Shown: positions 35,042-44,695, numbered from the stretch's first letter. The stretch is 46,425 bases of DNA from Pelagibacterales bacterium SAG-MED29 (GCA_014653815.1 JACWDZ010000007.1:1-46425); one strand, 5' to 3'. The notes: generated from the letters alone by a model not told the origin. Made by a program: numbers and translations.

Positions 35042-35345
35042 AACAATATCATTATATTTTATATTAATAATTTTTTTGCACTCTTGTGGTGGAGCATCAG
35101 ATGCAGCAAAAGTATTAAAAAATGAAAAAATTACAAATACAGATGAGTTTCTGGTTAAAAAAAGAGATCCATTAATACTGCCTCCAGAATATAATACTTT
35201 ACCTGAGCCTAATTCTGAAAATAAATCAAAAAAAAATGACAGTAACAATATTAATAAAATATTAAAACTTCCAGACCAGTCAACATCTAACACAACGGGA
35301 TCTTCCTCAGTAGAAGAATCTATAATGAAAAATATTAGAAAGTGA
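35028..35345 (+). CDS. BamF-like lipoprotein (DUF3035)
   Basis: 105-aa lipoprotein. The signal peptide ends in a lipobox-like FLHSC, with C20 as the expected lipidation site. The body carries DEFLVKKRDPLILPPEYNTL near residues 38-57, a motif I associate with DUF3035/BamF, an outer-membrane Bam-complex lipoprotein of alphaproteobacteria; the rest is low-complexity Ser/Asn/Lys. Neighbourhood with lspA is also usual for this family. It overlaps lspA by 14 nt and pgi by 4 nt. Assignment to BamF is by motif memory, not a search. Confidence 0.75.
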   Translation: MKKIKTISLYFILIIFLHSCGGASDAAKVLKNEKITNTDEFLVKKRDPLILPPEYNTLPEPNSENKSKKNDSNNINKILKLPDQSTSNTTGSSSVEESIMKNIRK

Positions 35346-36508
35346 AAAGGAACAAAAAAATAATTTATAAAAATTTCATTCAAAAAGAATTTTTTAATTT
35401 CAAAAATAATAAAAAGATAAACAAAAAATTCTTTGATATCTTAAATAATATTACTTTTAATTTAGACTCTTCTAAGAGCGCAATTAATTCTTTGAGTAAT
35501 AAATTTAGATTTAATTTTAAAATTAAAGATTTAAATAGATTTAAAAAATTTAATTCAGTTGTAATCATAGGCATGGGCGGATCTATATTAGGTGCAGAAG
35601 CAATTTATTTTTTTTTAAAAAAAAAAATTAAAAAAGATTTTATATTTTTAAATAATATTGATGAAGATGAATTACAAAGAATTAAAAGTAAACAAAAACT
35701 CAGTAAAATTCTTTTTATAATAATATCTAAATCAGGTAATACAATTGAAACATTGTCTAATATTAGAGCTCTAAAAATTATAAAAAAAAGAAGTAAAAAT
35801 ATAATTATAATTTCAGAAAAAAAACAAAATCCCCTTTATTTATTGTCAAGAAAAATGGAAATTTTTCATATCGAACATAAAAGCTATATTGGAGGCAGAT
35901 ATTCTGTTTTATCAGAAGTAGGAATGGTTCCTGCTTACTTGATGGGAATAAATATTTTAAAATTAAGAAAAAATTTACTCAATCATTTTAAAGCTAGAAA
36001 TAGAAATTATTTAAAAGATAGTTCATCAAAATTAGCAAGTATTCTACAAAGAAAGAAATTAAATAATTTAATTTTCTTCAATTATGTTCCACAGTTAAAT
36101 AAGTTTTTATATTGGAATCAGCAACTTATAGCAGAAAGTTTAGGAAAGAAAGGAAAAGGTTTTTTGCCCGTAATATCTTCAGCACCAAGAGATCATCACA
36201 GCTTATTACAACTTTATTTAGATGGACCTAAAGATAAATTATTTTATGTTTTCAGTTCTGATACTAATAATAAAAGTTTAAATCGAATTAAGATAGCTCA
36301 AAAAAATGCTTTTTTAAAAGTATTAAAAAAAAAGAGAATTCCATTTAGAGAATTTAAAATTGGAGATATAAATGAACAGGCTTTAGGCGAGTTGTTTTCA
36401 TATTTTATATTAGAAACAATAATTGTAGGAAAATTAACAAATATCAATCCTTTTGATCAACCAGCTGTCGAAGACGTAAAAGTTTATACAAAAAATATTT
36501 TATCTTAG
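35342..36508 (+). CDS. pgi: Glucose-6-phosphate isomerase, short form
   Basis: Interconverts glucose- and fructose-6-phosphate. At 388 aa it is well below the 450-550 of most bacterial enzymes. Sugar-isomerase motifs are intact: VIIGMGGSILGAEAI near 74, ISKSGNTIETLSN near 127, GGRYSVLSEVGMVPA near 180 with the substrate Arg, QQLIAESLGKKGKG near 258 and the catalytic-base region INPFDQPAVEDVK near 365. The start is GTG at 35342 in a GTGA overlap with the lipoprotein gene; no alternative ATG precedes the first motif. The 3' end overlaps rsmD by 9 nt. Confidence 0.92.
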   Translation: MKRNKKIIYKNFIQKEFFNFKNNKKINKKFFDILNNITFNLDSSKSAINSLSNKFRFNFKIKDLNRFKKFNSVVIIGMGGSILGAEAIYFFLKKKIKKDFIFLNNIDEDELQRIKSKQKLSKILFIIISKSGNTIETLSNIRALKIIKKRSKNIIIISEKKQNPLYLLSRKMEIFHIEHKSYIGGRYSVLSEVGMVPAYLMGINILKLRKNLLNHFKARNRNYLKDSSSKLASILQRKKLNNLIFFNYVPQLNKFLYWNQQLIAESLGKKGKGFLPVISSAPRDHHSLLQLYLDGPKDKLFYVFSSDTNNKSLNRIKIAQKNAFLKVLKKKRIPFREFKIGDINEQALGELFSYFILETIIVGKLTNINPFDQPAVEDVKVYTKNILS

Positions 36509-37063
36509 GAATTTCCCAAATATTATTTTTGAGCGACCATATTGCTTAGTTAGTATAGGAGATAAAATATCCTTAAAATTTTCAAAAGATTTTCGTTCTC
36601 GATGAATTATAATAAGATGATTTTTTTTATAATTTCTATTTTGTTTAATTAACTTTAATTTTTGAAGATAAGATTCATCTGCAAAAGGAGGGTCCAAGTA
36701 AATTATTTCAAACTTTTCAGAAATATCTTTTTTTAAAAAATTATCTATCTCATCTATTTCGACAGTAGCATTTTTATTTACACCCAGATTTATTAAGTTT
36801 TTTTTTAAAATTTCACCAGCATTTATATCTTTTTCAACAAATGTGATTTTTTCTGCTCCTCTTGAAATGCATTCCAATCCAAAAGAACCAATTCCAGAAT
36901 AAAGATCTAAAATATTAGAATTTCTTATGTTTACATTTAACAAATTTGAGTGAATTATAATATTAAAGATACTTTCTTTAACGGAGTCCTTTAAGGGTCT
37001 GGTTATAGAAGATTTTAAAAAAGATATAGTTTTTCCTTTTAATTTTCCACCTATTATTCTCAT
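36500..37063 (-). CDS. rsmD: 16S rRNA (guanine966-N2)-methyltransferase RsmD
   Basis: SAM-dependent rRNA methylase of 187 aa. The N-terminus MRIIGGKLKGKTI and the following TRPLKDSVKESIFNII are the family signature. The SAM site is LDLYSGIGSFGLECISRGA at about 52-70 and the catalytic DPPF at 124-127 marks an N2-guanine methylase. It modifies the small ribosomal subunit during assembly. It lies 8 nt downstream of purD on the same strand and converges with pgi. Confidence 0.94.
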   Translation of the reverse strand: MRIIGGKLKGKTISFLKSSITRPLKDSVKESIFNIIIHSNLLNVNIRNSNILDLYSGIGSFGLECISRGAEKITFVEKDINAGEILKKNLINLGVNKNATVEIDEIDNFLKKDISEKFEIIYLDPPFADESYLQKLKLIKQNRNYKKNHLIIIHRERKSFENFKDILSPILTKQYGRSKIIFGKFLR

Positions 37064-37071
37064 AAGTTATT

Positions 37072-38331
37072 TTAAATTACTCTCCAACCAATATCTTTTC
37101 TATAAAAACCATGTTTCCAATTAATCATTTTAATTGTTTTAATGATATTTTTTCTTATTTTTTTGAAGACTTTGCCAGTAGATGTAATATTTAACACTCT
37201 ACCACCATTAGAGAATAATCTATTATTTTTTAACTTTGTTCCAGCATGAAAAATAAATGAATTTTTAAAAAGTTTTAATCTATCAATGTTTTTGATCAAT
37301 CTATTTTTTTTAATTTTTCCAGGATATCCTTTTGAACACAAAACAATAGTCATGCACTTTAGTTTCTTCCATTTTATTTTAATTTTATTAAGTCTATTGT
37401 TGATTGATGCATTAAAAATTTTAACTAAGTCAGTTTTTAATCTAGGTAAAATTACTTGGCATTCAGGATCTCCCATTCTAACATTATATTCTATAAGATA
37501 AGGCTCACTATTTATTATCATTAAACCAACATACAAGAATCCTGTGTAAGGTTTTTTTTTATTTTTTAAGGCTAGCAAAGTAGGTTTTACAATTTTTTTA
37601 ATTATTTTATCTTCCAAATCTTTATTAACAATTGGTGCAGGGGAGTATGCCCCCATACCACCGGTATTAGGGCCTTTTTCATTTTCACCTACACGTTTAT
37701 GATCTTGCGCTGAGCCAAAAAATTTATAATTTTTTTTATCTACAATTAAAAAATAACTTGCCTCTTCACCTTTTAAAAATTCTTCAAGTACTAACTTTTT
37801 TGAAGTTTTGAACTTACCTTTAAATATTTCATTTGAAATAGTAAATATTTCTTTTTTAGTTTTACAAATAGCTACTCCTTTTCCAGCAGCTAGGCCATCT
37901 GCTTTTACAACTAACGGGAGCTTACTATCTTGCAAAAACTTAATTACATCTTTTTTATTTTTACATATTTTAAATCGAGCTGTAGGAATTTTGAATTTTT
38001 TACAAATTGATTTCATGAATGCTTTAGAACCCTCTAATTTTGCAGCATATTTATTTGGCCCGAATACTTTAATTTTATGTTTATTTAAAAAATCTACTAT
38101 TCCTCGAACTAGAGGCTCCTCTGGACCAACAACTACTAAGTCTATTTTATGGGATTTAATGGTTTTGAGTAATTTTTTAAAGTTTAAAAAATCTAGGTCT
38201 ATATTTTTTGCAATTTTCGCAGTTCCTGCATTTCCGGGAATACAAATTATATTTTTAGATAATTTAGATTCGTATATTTTTTGGCATAAAACATGCTCTC
38301 TACCGCCGCTACCTATTAAAGCAATATTCAT
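37072..38331 (-). CDS. purD: Phosphoribosylamine-glycine ligase
   Basis: GAR synthetase of purine synthesis, 419 aa, normal length. ATP-grasp landmarks are present: MNIALIGSGGREHVL at the N-terminus, VVGPEEPLVRGIVDFL near 71, LVVKADGLAAGKGV near 136, DHKRVGENEKGPNTGGMGAY near 210-229 and EYNVRMGDPECQ near 281. It probably begins the purD-rsmD transcript; the 30-bp gap to the divergent DUF2093 gene contains TATAAT-like repeats suitable for promoters both ways. Confidence 0.96.
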   Translation of the reverse strand: MNIALIGSGGREHVLCQKIYESKLSKNIICIPGNAGTAKIAKNIDLDFLNFKKLLKTIKSHKIDLVVVGPEEPLVRGIVDFLNKHKIKVFGPNKYAAKLEGSKAFMKSICKKFKIPTARFKICKNKKDVIKFLQDSKLPLVVKADGLAAGKGVAICKTKKEIFTISNEIFKGKFKTSKKLVLEEFLKGEEASYFLIVDKKNYKFFGSAQDHKRVGENEKGPNTGGMGAYSPAPIVNKDLEDKIIKKIVKPTLLALKNKKKPYTGFLYVGLMIINSEPYLIEYNVRMGDPECQVILPRLKTDLVKIFNASINNRLNKIKIKWKKLKCMTIVLCSKGYPGKIKKNRLIKNIDRLKLFKNSFIFHAGTKLKNNRLFSNGGRVLNITSTGKVFKKIRKNIIKTIKMINWKHGFYRKDIGWRVI

Positions 38332-38361
38332 ATGAAAAGATATATAATATATAATTTATAG

Positions 38362-38562
38362 ATGAATAAAAAAAAAGCTAAACTTCATTATAAGCATAAC
38401 TCATTTGATATTATAGAAGAAGGAAGCTTTGTAGTTTGCGCTATTTCTGGAAAAGAGATCCCGATAGAAAATTTAAATTATTGGAATGTAGAGTTGCAAG
38501 AAGCTTACTTTTCACCTTTAGAAGTTGATGAGCGCTATAAAAAGTTGAAAAATAAAGAATAA
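38362..38562 (+). CDS. DUF2093 small protein
   Basis: 66-aa conserved protein of unknown function. The central stretch (GSFVVCAISGKEIPIENLNYWNVELQEAY in two joined parts) matches the pattern I recall for DUF2093, an alphaproteobacterial family found beside xseA or other housekeeping genes. It has a single Cys and no membrane segment or signal. It is divergent from purD with 30 bp between, and convergent with lpxL, 9 nt apart. Confidence 0.75.
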   Translation: MNKKKAKLHYKHNSFDIIEEGSFVVCAISGKEIPIENLNYWNVELQEAYFSPLEVDERYKKLKNKE

Positions 38563-38571
38563 TTTTATTAT

Positions 38572-39429
38572 TTATTTCCATCTATCATGTGTCCAAATCC
38601 ATTGATTTGGATTTTTTATAATCATGTTTTCTATTATTTTATTTAATTTTTCAGAGACCTCAGATGTATCTTTAAAGTTAGATGGCTTAATTGGTTCGTA
38701 TACTTTCATCTTAAATAAATTACTATTTGTTCTTTCGATAAATATTGGAACAATGTCTAACTTATACTTTAAGGCTAGCTGTCCAGGCAAAGTTGTAGTA
38801 AGAGCCTCATCGTTAAAAAATTTAATTTTTTCACCTTCACTAACTCTTTGATCGACCATAAGAGCGATGCTATGATTATCTTTTATATATTCAACAGATT
38901 CTTTTACACCCCTACGTCCTTTTTTGATTTGATTTTTACATACATATTTTTTTCTAATAAGTTCCATAAATGGGTTTAGAAAGAAGTTATTAAGAGGTCT
39001 ATAAATAGTTGCTAGATTAATTTTTTTTTTTGTAATTTCCATGGACATAAGTTCAAAGTTTGCAAAGTGCCCCGATATAAATATAACTGGTTTATTATTT
39101 ATAGATATTTTGCTTAATATATTTTCTCCTTCAATGTCTATATGTGATTGTCCTTTTTTAAAATTATTTAAAAAAATGTATTCAATGAAAGTCATACCGT
39201 AATTGGACCACATGTTTGATGTTATTTCTTTTTTTTCTTGATCGGAAAGTTCATTAGAAAACTTTAATAAGTTTTTATTAATAATATTATTCGATCTAAT
39301 TATAGGACCTATTTTTTTGAATATTAAAGAAAAAACTTTTCTACTCAATGAAAGACCAATTAATTTTGCTATTAAAAAAAATAAATAAACGAAAAATGCT
39401 TCAAAAAAATATTTAATTGGTTTTATCAT
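38572..39429 (-). CDS. lpxL: Lipid A lauroyltransferase family acyltransferase
   Basis: Inner-membrane acyltransferase of 285 aa of the LpxL/LpxM (HtrB) family, adding a secondary acyl chain to Kdo-lipid IVA. An N-terminal hydrophobic segment is followed by the catalytic HX4E motif in SGHFANFELMS near residue 121, a conserved GRRGVKESVEYI near 165 and ALMVDQRVSEGEKIKFF near 190. The C-terminus QWIWTHDRWK fits the family. Whether it is LpxL-, LpxM- or LpxP-like cannot be told from sequence alone. It is the last gene of the lipid A operon and overlaps lpxK by 4 nt. Confidence 0.88.
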   Translation of the reverse strand: MIKPIKYFFEAFFVYLFFLIAKLIGLSLSRKVFSLIFKKIGPIIRSNNIINKNLLKFSNELSDQEKKEITSNMWSNYGMTFIEYIFLNNFKKGQSHIDIEGENILSKISINNKPVIFISGHFANFELMSMEITKKKINLATIYRPLNNFFLNPFMELIRKKYVCKNQIKKGRRGVKESVEYIKDNHSIALMVDQRVSEGEKIKFFNDEALTTTLPGQLALKYKLDIVPIFIERTNSNLFKMKVYEPIKPSNFKDTSEVSEKLNKIIENMIIKNPNQWIWTHDRWK

Positions 39430-40355
39430 GTGTAATTTAAAATTTGATTTATTAATTTATCTTTTTCTAAAATTTCTAACTTTATTTTTAGAAATTTAAT
39501 ATTTTTAAATCCGTAATGTTTAATTCTAAAATAATCTTTTTCAGTTGTTACGAGTTCCAAATTATTCTTAAAAGACTCATCAACTATTTTTTGAATTTCT
39601 GATTTACTAAATTTGTAATGATCTGGAAATGCAAGTTTTGTTTGCACATTAAGATTATTGTCACCTAATAATTTAAAAAAATTACTTGGGTTTCCAATTC
39701 CAGCAAAAGCAAAAAGATTTTTATTTCTAAATTCTTCAATATTTTCTGGTAAATATTTTGAGTAAAAAATTTTAACTTTATTTGAAATACTTAAGATCTT
39801 TTCTTCAAATAATTGATTTTTACTACCATTAATTAAAACTATTTGAGTTCTTTTTATAGCATTCATGTTTTCTCTTAATGGTCCAGCAGGAAGCGTCATG
39901 CCATTACCAATTAACTGATTGCTATTAAAACATAATATATTTAGATTTTTTTTTATGGAATAATCTTGAAATCCATCATCTAGAATAGCCACATCATATT
40001 GTTCTTTTTTAGCAATGTTTATAGCTTTAGATCTTTGTTTATTTAAGAAGAGACAGTCTAGACTACTATCGATTAAGTTATGTTCGTCAATATGTTCAGA
40101 ATAATATTTTTTTATTATAGCAGGTTTTTTATTATGTTTTCTTAATTCTTTAGCAATGAAGATAGTTAAAGGTGTTTTCCCAGTTCCACCCAAATAGATA
40201 TTTCCAATACAAATCACTGGAATTTTAAATGAATGTTCAAAGGTAAGTTTTTTTTTAATTATAATTAATATTTGTAAAAGAAAAGATATAGGTAACAGCA
40301 ATAAAGATATCAAATTATTATTTTTTTCCCAAAATTTAGGTTTTAGAATTTTCAT
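39426..40355 (-). CDS. lpxK: Tetraacyldisaccharide 4'-kinase
   Basis: Phosphorylates the lipid A disaccharide to lipid IVA; 309 aa. An N-terminal membrane-associated helix (about 15-33) precedes the P-loop GNIYLGGTGKTPLTIFIAKE near 51, and the hallmark DDGFQDYSI near 127. Toward the C-terminus LVTTEKDYFRI near 275 matches the family. The start overlaps waaA by 20 nt, so the two are translated from one message. Confidence 0.94.
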   Translation of the reverse strand: MKILKPKFWEKNNNLISLLLLPISFLLQILIIIKKKLTFEHSFKIPVICIGNIYLGGTGKTPLTIFIAKELRKHNKKPAIIKKYYSEHIDEHNLIDSSLDCLFLNKQRSKAINIAKKEQYDVAILDDGFQDYSIKKNLNILCFNSNQLIGNGMTLPAGPLRENMNAIKRTQIVLINGSKNQLFEEKILSISNKVKIFYSKYLPENIEEFRNKNLFAFAGIGNPSNFFKLLGDNNLNVQTKLAFPDHYKFSKSEIQKIVDESFKNNLELVTTEKDYFRIKHYGFKNIKFLKIKLEILEKDKLINQILNYT

Positions 40356-41622
40356 TTTTTATAGATAAGCTTAGTTCATTATAGGTTTCTTCTAATATTT
40401 TTTTTCCAAGATTATCAACAACTGATATTTTATTATCATAAGTTTTGTTGAAATTATTTAGGTCTTTTATTAAACAATCAGATAATTCCATTTCGTTGCG
40501 AATGATTTTAGAAATTTTTAATTTATTTAAAAGCTCATATATTTCCTGAAAATTACTTATAAATGGCCCATGATAGATTTTGCAACTAAGTTTTGCAGCT
40601 TCAATTGGGTCCTGACCACTAACATGTTTTAATTTTTTGAGCATAGATTTTCCGATGAACACACTTTTACAAGATTCTAAGTAATCAGATATAACTCCAT
40701 ATGAATTTACAATAATTATTTCACTTTCAGGATTTATTGATTCATGGTCGGATAAAATCTGCGTTTTTAAATTAAATTTATTGCAAATTAATTTTATATT
40801 ATGAGACCTGTCTATATGTCTTGGAATTATAATTGTAACAATGTTATTATGAATCTTTTTTATATTGAGATGAGTTTTTATACAGAATAAATCTTCTCCC
40901 GGATGAATACTAATAGCACACCAAAATCTTAGATTTTTAAGAGTATTTTTGTTTTGAGTTAATTTGTTCGTTGATTTTATTTCTGCGCTTAATTTTAAAT
41001 TTCCTATATGTTTAACTTTTTTTGCATTTAGTTGTTCGAGATAATTCTTTGATTTGTTGCTTGAAGCTAAACACAGGTCAAAAGTTCGAAAAATTTTTTT
41101 AGCTACATTAGGAATTAATCTCCATCTTAAAAATGTTTTTTTTGTTATTCTTCCATTTAATAGAATTAGTGGAATATTTCTTTTTTTGATTTCAAAAAGA
41201 AAATTTGGCCATATTTCTGAGTCAACAAATAAGATTAAATCTGGTGACCAGCCTTCTAAAAATTTTATGATAATATTTTGTTTATCTATTGGAAAGAATC
41301 TATGAATTATATTTTTTTCATTAGACAATTGTTCTGCAATTAATTTAGCAGAACTTGTTGTGACTGATGTAATTAAAAATTCAAATTTATTATTTGTATT
41401 AAGCTTTTTAATTAATGGAATTATACTTTTTAGTTCTCCAATGCTTGCCGCATGAAACCAAATTAATTTTTTATCTTTATTTTTAGTTATATTAAATGAT
41501 GAAATAAAAATTTTTTCTTTAAATCTATCCTTGTCTTCTTTTTTAAACCACACTCTTACGAAAATTAAAATTATTATTATTGGAAATAAAATATTTATAA
41601 GATAGCGATAAATAAGGGTCAT
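40336..41622 (-). CDS. waaA: Kdo transferase (3-deoxy-D-manno-octulosonic acid transferase)
   Basis: Transfers Kdo from CMP-Kdo to lipid IVA at the inner membrane; 428 aa. One N-terminal helix anchors a GT-B glycosyltransferase. The conserved IWFHAASIGELKSIIPLI near residue 54 with its catalytic Glu, ILFVDSEIWPNFL near 134, and IHPGEDLFCI near 240 identify KdtA/WaaA. How many Kdo units it adds cannot be judged. Position between msbA (3-nt gap) and lpxK gives a coherent lipid A-Kdo operon with the kdsB product as donor supplier. Confidence 0.95.
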   Translation of the reverse strand: MTLIYRYLINILFPIIIILIFVRVWFKKEDKDRFKEKIFISSFNITKNKDKKLIWFHAASIGELKSIIPLIKKLNTNNKFEFLITSVTTSSAKLIAEQLSNEKNIIHRFFPIDKQNIIIKFLEGWSPDLILFVDSEIWPNFLFEIKKRNIPLILLNGRITKKTFLRWRLIPNVAKKIFRTFDLCLASSNKSKNYLEQLNAKKVKHIGNLKLSAEIKSTNKLTQNKNTLKNLRFWCAISIHPGEDLFCIKTHLNIKKIHNNIVTIIIPRHIDRSHNIKLICNKFNLKTQILSDHESINPESEIIIVNSYGVISDYLESCKSVFIGKSMLKKLKHVSGQDPIEAAKLSCKIYHGPFISNFQEIYELLNKLKISKIIRNEMELSDCLIKDLNNFNKTYDNKISVVDNLGKKILEETYNELSLSIKNENSKT

Positions 41623-41625
41623 TAT

Positions 41626-43368
41626 TTATTTTAATTGATTTTTATAAAGAGATTTATATTCCTCACTATTTTGAATAAGTTGTTCATGGTTTCCCGAGTC
41701 TATAATTTTACCCTTTTTCATTAAAAATATTTTATCTGCATTGTGGATTGTTGAAAGTCGGTGCGCTATAATAATTGTAGTTCTTCCTTTTATTAAATTA
41801 TTAATGGCATGTTGTACAATTCTTTCAGCTTCTGTATCTAAAGAAGATGTGGCCTCATCTAATAAAATGATTGGAGATTTTTTTAGGATCGCACGTGCGA
41901 TGGATATTCTTTGCTTTTGTCCACCTGAGAGCCTGATACCATTTTCTCCAACAATAGTCTCATATTTTCTAGGTAGTTTTTCAATAAATTCATCCGCAGC
42001 AGCAAATTTGCAGGCCTGTTGAATGTTTTCTTCAGAGGCGTTTGGGTTAGCATAAGCAATATTATTCTTAATTGTATCGTCAAACAAAATCACATCTTGG
42101 CTTACTAATGATATTCTTTTTCTTAAGGACTTGAGTCTAATTTTCTTAGTATTTTGATCATCAATTGTAATTTCACCATCTTGAGGATCGTAAAATCTTG
42201 GTATTAGATTTATAATGGTGCTTTTACCAGCGCCACTTTGACCAACTAAAGCAGTAATTTTTCCACCTTCAATTTTCAAGTTTATATTGTTAATTGCTTT
42301 TTCATTTGTAGACTTATATTTAAAATTAACATTACTGAATTTAATTTCACAATTTTTAATTTGAAGTTCAGGCAAATGATCTTCATCTTTGATGTTAATT
42401 GGTTCGTCTATTACAGAGAAAATTCTATTGGCCGCTGCGCCACCTTGGTATGCAACCATATGAATCGTAGCTAATGACCTAATTGGCTGATAAGCTAACA
42501 TCATAGCCGCAAGAAAAGAAAAAAAATTATTTATCTCTAGTTCTCCGGCATTAATTAATTTACCAGAATAAAAAATAAATCCCGCTATCATAAATCCTGT
42601 TAAAGTTTCCATAATTGGAGTGGCTCTAATCATGATGCTTGCTATTTTAATATTTTTACCTATCAAAGAAGATATAACTTTAGTTGCATTTTCATTTTCT
42701 GTATCTTCTTTTTGATAAATCCTAATCATTCTGGAGCCTCGAAATATATCTGACAAAAAAGATGTTAAATTTCCTGCTATTTCACCAGCCTCTCCTTGAA
42801 CTTTCCCAATTTTTTTCCCTAGGTTCTTTGCTAAACCTGCTGCTAAAGGAATCATAAAAATAGCAAAAATTGCTAATTTCCAATTTTGATAAAACATAAC
42901 TGCAACTAAACAAATTGCAGAAAAACTGTCTTTCATTAAGTTTAATACTCCCGTACTAACTAAATTTTGAACCTGTCCTGAGTCGAACATAATGTTCCCT
43001 ATGTATTTACCTGAATGTCTAGAGTCTAATGTTTGAACATCAGAAAATAAGATCGTTTCTGCAATTTTTTTTTGTAACTCTCCAGCAATTCTTTGTCCAA
43101 CAATTAGTATATTTAGTCTTGCGAAATAAAGAGACAAGCCTTTACCCGTAAAAGTAAAAATTATAGCTAAAGGTATTAACCAAGCTAGAGTTACATCTTT
43201 ATCGATAAAAATTTTTTTTACAGCCGGATCTAATAACCATGCAGTAGTAGATGTAGTTAAACCAACCAATATGGACAATACAAGGCACAATAAAATTCTT
43301 TTAAAATGATATTTTACGTACTCTTTATAAAGTCTTTTTAAAGTAATTTTAAGTTCATCAAATTTCAT
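41626..43368 (-). CDS. msbA: Lipid A/LPS flippase MsbA-type ABC transporter
   Basis: Half-size ABC exporter of 580 aa: six membrane helices (about 20-320) fused to an ATPase domain. Walker A GQSGAGKST near 375, signature LSGGQKQR near 479, Walker B ILLDEATS near 500 and H-loop IIAHRLST near 533 are all present. Multidrug exporters look alike; identity as MsbA rests on its place in an operon with waaA, lpxK and lpxL. It would flip core-lipid A to the periplasmic face. It overlaps ubiA by 4 nt. Confidence 0.88.
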   Translation of the reverse strand: MKFDELKITLKRLYKEYVKYHFKRILLCLVLSILVGLTTSTTAWLLDPAVKKIFIDKDVTLAWLIPLAIIFTFTGKGLSLYFARLNILIVGQRIAGELQKKIAETILFSDVQTLDSRHSGKYIGNIMFDSGQVQNLVSTGVLNLMKDSFSAICLVAVMFYQNWKLAIFAIFMIPLAAGLAKNLGKKIGKVQGEAGEIAGNLTSFLSDIFRGSRMIRIYQKEDTENENATKVISSLIGKNIKIASIMIRATPIMETLTGFMIAGFIFYSGKLINAGELEINNFFSFLAAMMLAYQPIRSLATIHMVAYQGGAAANRIFSVIDEPINIKDEDHLPELQIKNCEIKFSNVNFKYKSTNEKAINNINLKIEGGKITALVGQSGAGKSTIINLIPRFYDPQDGEITIDDQNTKKIRLKSLRKRISLVSQDVILFDDTIKNNIAYANPNASEENIQQACKFAAADEFIEKLPRKYETIVGENGIRLSGGQKQRISIARAILKKSPIILLDEATSSLDTEAERIVQHAINNLIKGRTTIIIAHRLSTIHNADKIFLMKKGKIIDSGNHEQLIQNSEEYKSLYKNQLK

Positions 43369-44228
43369 GATTTAAAAAATATAGATAAAAAAATTAAAAG
43401 TCCGGATAGATTATTTGTTTTGAAAGCTTTTAAGCAACTATTGGGATTATCTTTTTGAAAAATTTTCAATTGATAAATTAAACTTAGAAAAAACATAAAT
43501 AAAAATAAAGTAAAAAGGTTGAGTCCCATGTTTTCTTTAAATAAATAAGCTACAAGAGAAAAAGTTAATAAATAGCATGAGCTTACAAATAATTTTATGT
43601 TATTTTTAAATTTAATAGCAGTAGATTTGACTCCTATTATTTCATCATCTACTACATCTTGAACTCCATAAATGGTGTCATAGCCCAATGTCCAAAATAT
43701 GGCTGAGATATAAAGTACAATTATTTCATAAGAAATGTTGTTATTTATAGCTGTCCAGGCCATTATAATCCCCCAATTAAAAGTTAGTCCTAAAAATAAT
43801 TGAGGCCAATAAGTTATTCTCTTCATAAATGGATAAGAAAAAGCCAAAAGCATTGATCCTAATCCAAGAATAATCGTTAGAAAATTAAATTGAATTAAAA
43901 TTAAAAATGCTAAAGCACATAAACTTATAATATAAAAAAAAGATTGTTTTATAGATATTTTCCCAGCTGCTATAGGTCTTTGTTTTGTTCTCTTAACTTC
44001 TTTATCAAGATCTTTATCGATAATATCATTAAATATGCAACCAGCACTTCTCATTAAAACTGAACCTAAAAAGAAAATAAGCAAATAATATAAAAAAGTA
44101 TTCAGACTTAGATTTAAATTTAAATTATAAGCATAAGCTAAACCCCAAGAACAAGGCCAGAATAAAAGCATAAAACCAATTGGCTTATTTAATCTAGTTA
44201 AATTAATAAATATTTTTAAATGTTCCAT
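43365..44228 (-). CDS. ubiA: 4-hydroxybenzoate polyprenyltransferase
   Basis: Membrane prenyltransferase of ubiquinone synthesis. I use the ATG at 44228 (287 aa, MEHLKIFINLTRLNKPIGF); the frame is open to a TTG at 44252. The first Asp-rich motif is NDIIDKDLDKEVKRTKQRPI near residue 66 and the second is DVVDDEIIGVKSTA near 190, both needed for prenyl diphosphate binding. About eight membrane helices are evident. The gene starts a minus-strand run ubiA-msbA-waaA-lpxK-lpxL without gaps, so quinone and LPS genes may share a promoter. Confidence 0.92.
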   Translation of the reverse strand: MEHLKIFINLTRLNKPIGFMLLFWPCSWGLAYAYNLNLNLSLNTFLYYLLIFFLGSVLMRSAGCIFNDIIDKDLDKEVKRTKQRPIAAGKISIKQSFFYIISLCALAFLILIQFNFLTIILGLGSMLLAFSYPFMKRITYWPQLFLGLTFNWGIIMAWTAINNNISYEIIVLYISAIFWTLGYDTIYGVQDVVDDEIIGVKSTAIKFKNNIKLFVSSCYLLTFSLVAYLFKENMGLNLFTLFLFMFFLSLIYQLKIFQKDNPNSCLKAFKTNNLSGLLIFLSIFFKS

Positions 44229-44282
44229 GAAAATATGACTTGTAAATATCAAACACTATCTTCATAATCAATTTGATTCGAT

Positions 44283-44693
44283 ATGGATATAGATTACACA
44301 GTAGCAGCTTTAATGTTCCCAGCTATACCACTAATGATGACTATGTATGGTCATAGGTATCATACTTTGAGCGCTTTAATTAGAAGATTGCATGATCAGT
44401 ATACTTTTGACAAACGTACACCTCCTGAATGGGAGAAGCAATTACACGTTTTAAATAATAGAACTAATTTATTAAAATATACTATGGGTTTTGCAGCTTT
44501 TGGTTTTCTTTTCAATATGATAACTGTTTTGATGCTCTATTTAGGCAGCACTCAAATAGCTAGAATAATTTTTGCAGGATGTTGTCTTTGTATGATTATT
44601 TCAATCTTTTTATTTCTACAAGAAATAAGGCTTTCAAATAAAGCGCTTAAATTTCATTTGAGCGATATGGAGTCGATGAAGAAAGATTTATAA
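44283..44693 (+). CDS. DUF2721 membrane protein
   Basis: 136-aa membrane protein of unknown function. Hydrophobic helices are at about 8-24, 65-88 and 93-113, separated by a charged loop (HDQYTFDKRTPPEWEKQL) with the pattern ALIRRLHDQY ... NRTNLLKYTMGFAAFGFLF that I associate with DUF2721. It starts 54 nt from the ubiA start (divergent) and ends 2 nt before a convergent DUF1289 gene. No functional clue from neighbours. Confidence 0.75.
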   Translation: MDIDYTVAALMFPAIPLMMTMYGHRYHTLSALIRRLHDQYTFDKRTPPEWEKQLHVLNNRTNLLKYTMGFAAFGFLFNMITVLMLYLGSTQIARIIFAGCCLCMIISIFLFLQEIRLSNKALKFHLSDMESMKKDL

Positions 44694-44695
44694 TT

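Noticed and set aside
35021-35383. Minus-strand 120-codon frame opposite the BamF-like gene
   Set aside because: No family resemblance; the plus-strand gene has a lipobox, conserved motif and coupled neighbours.
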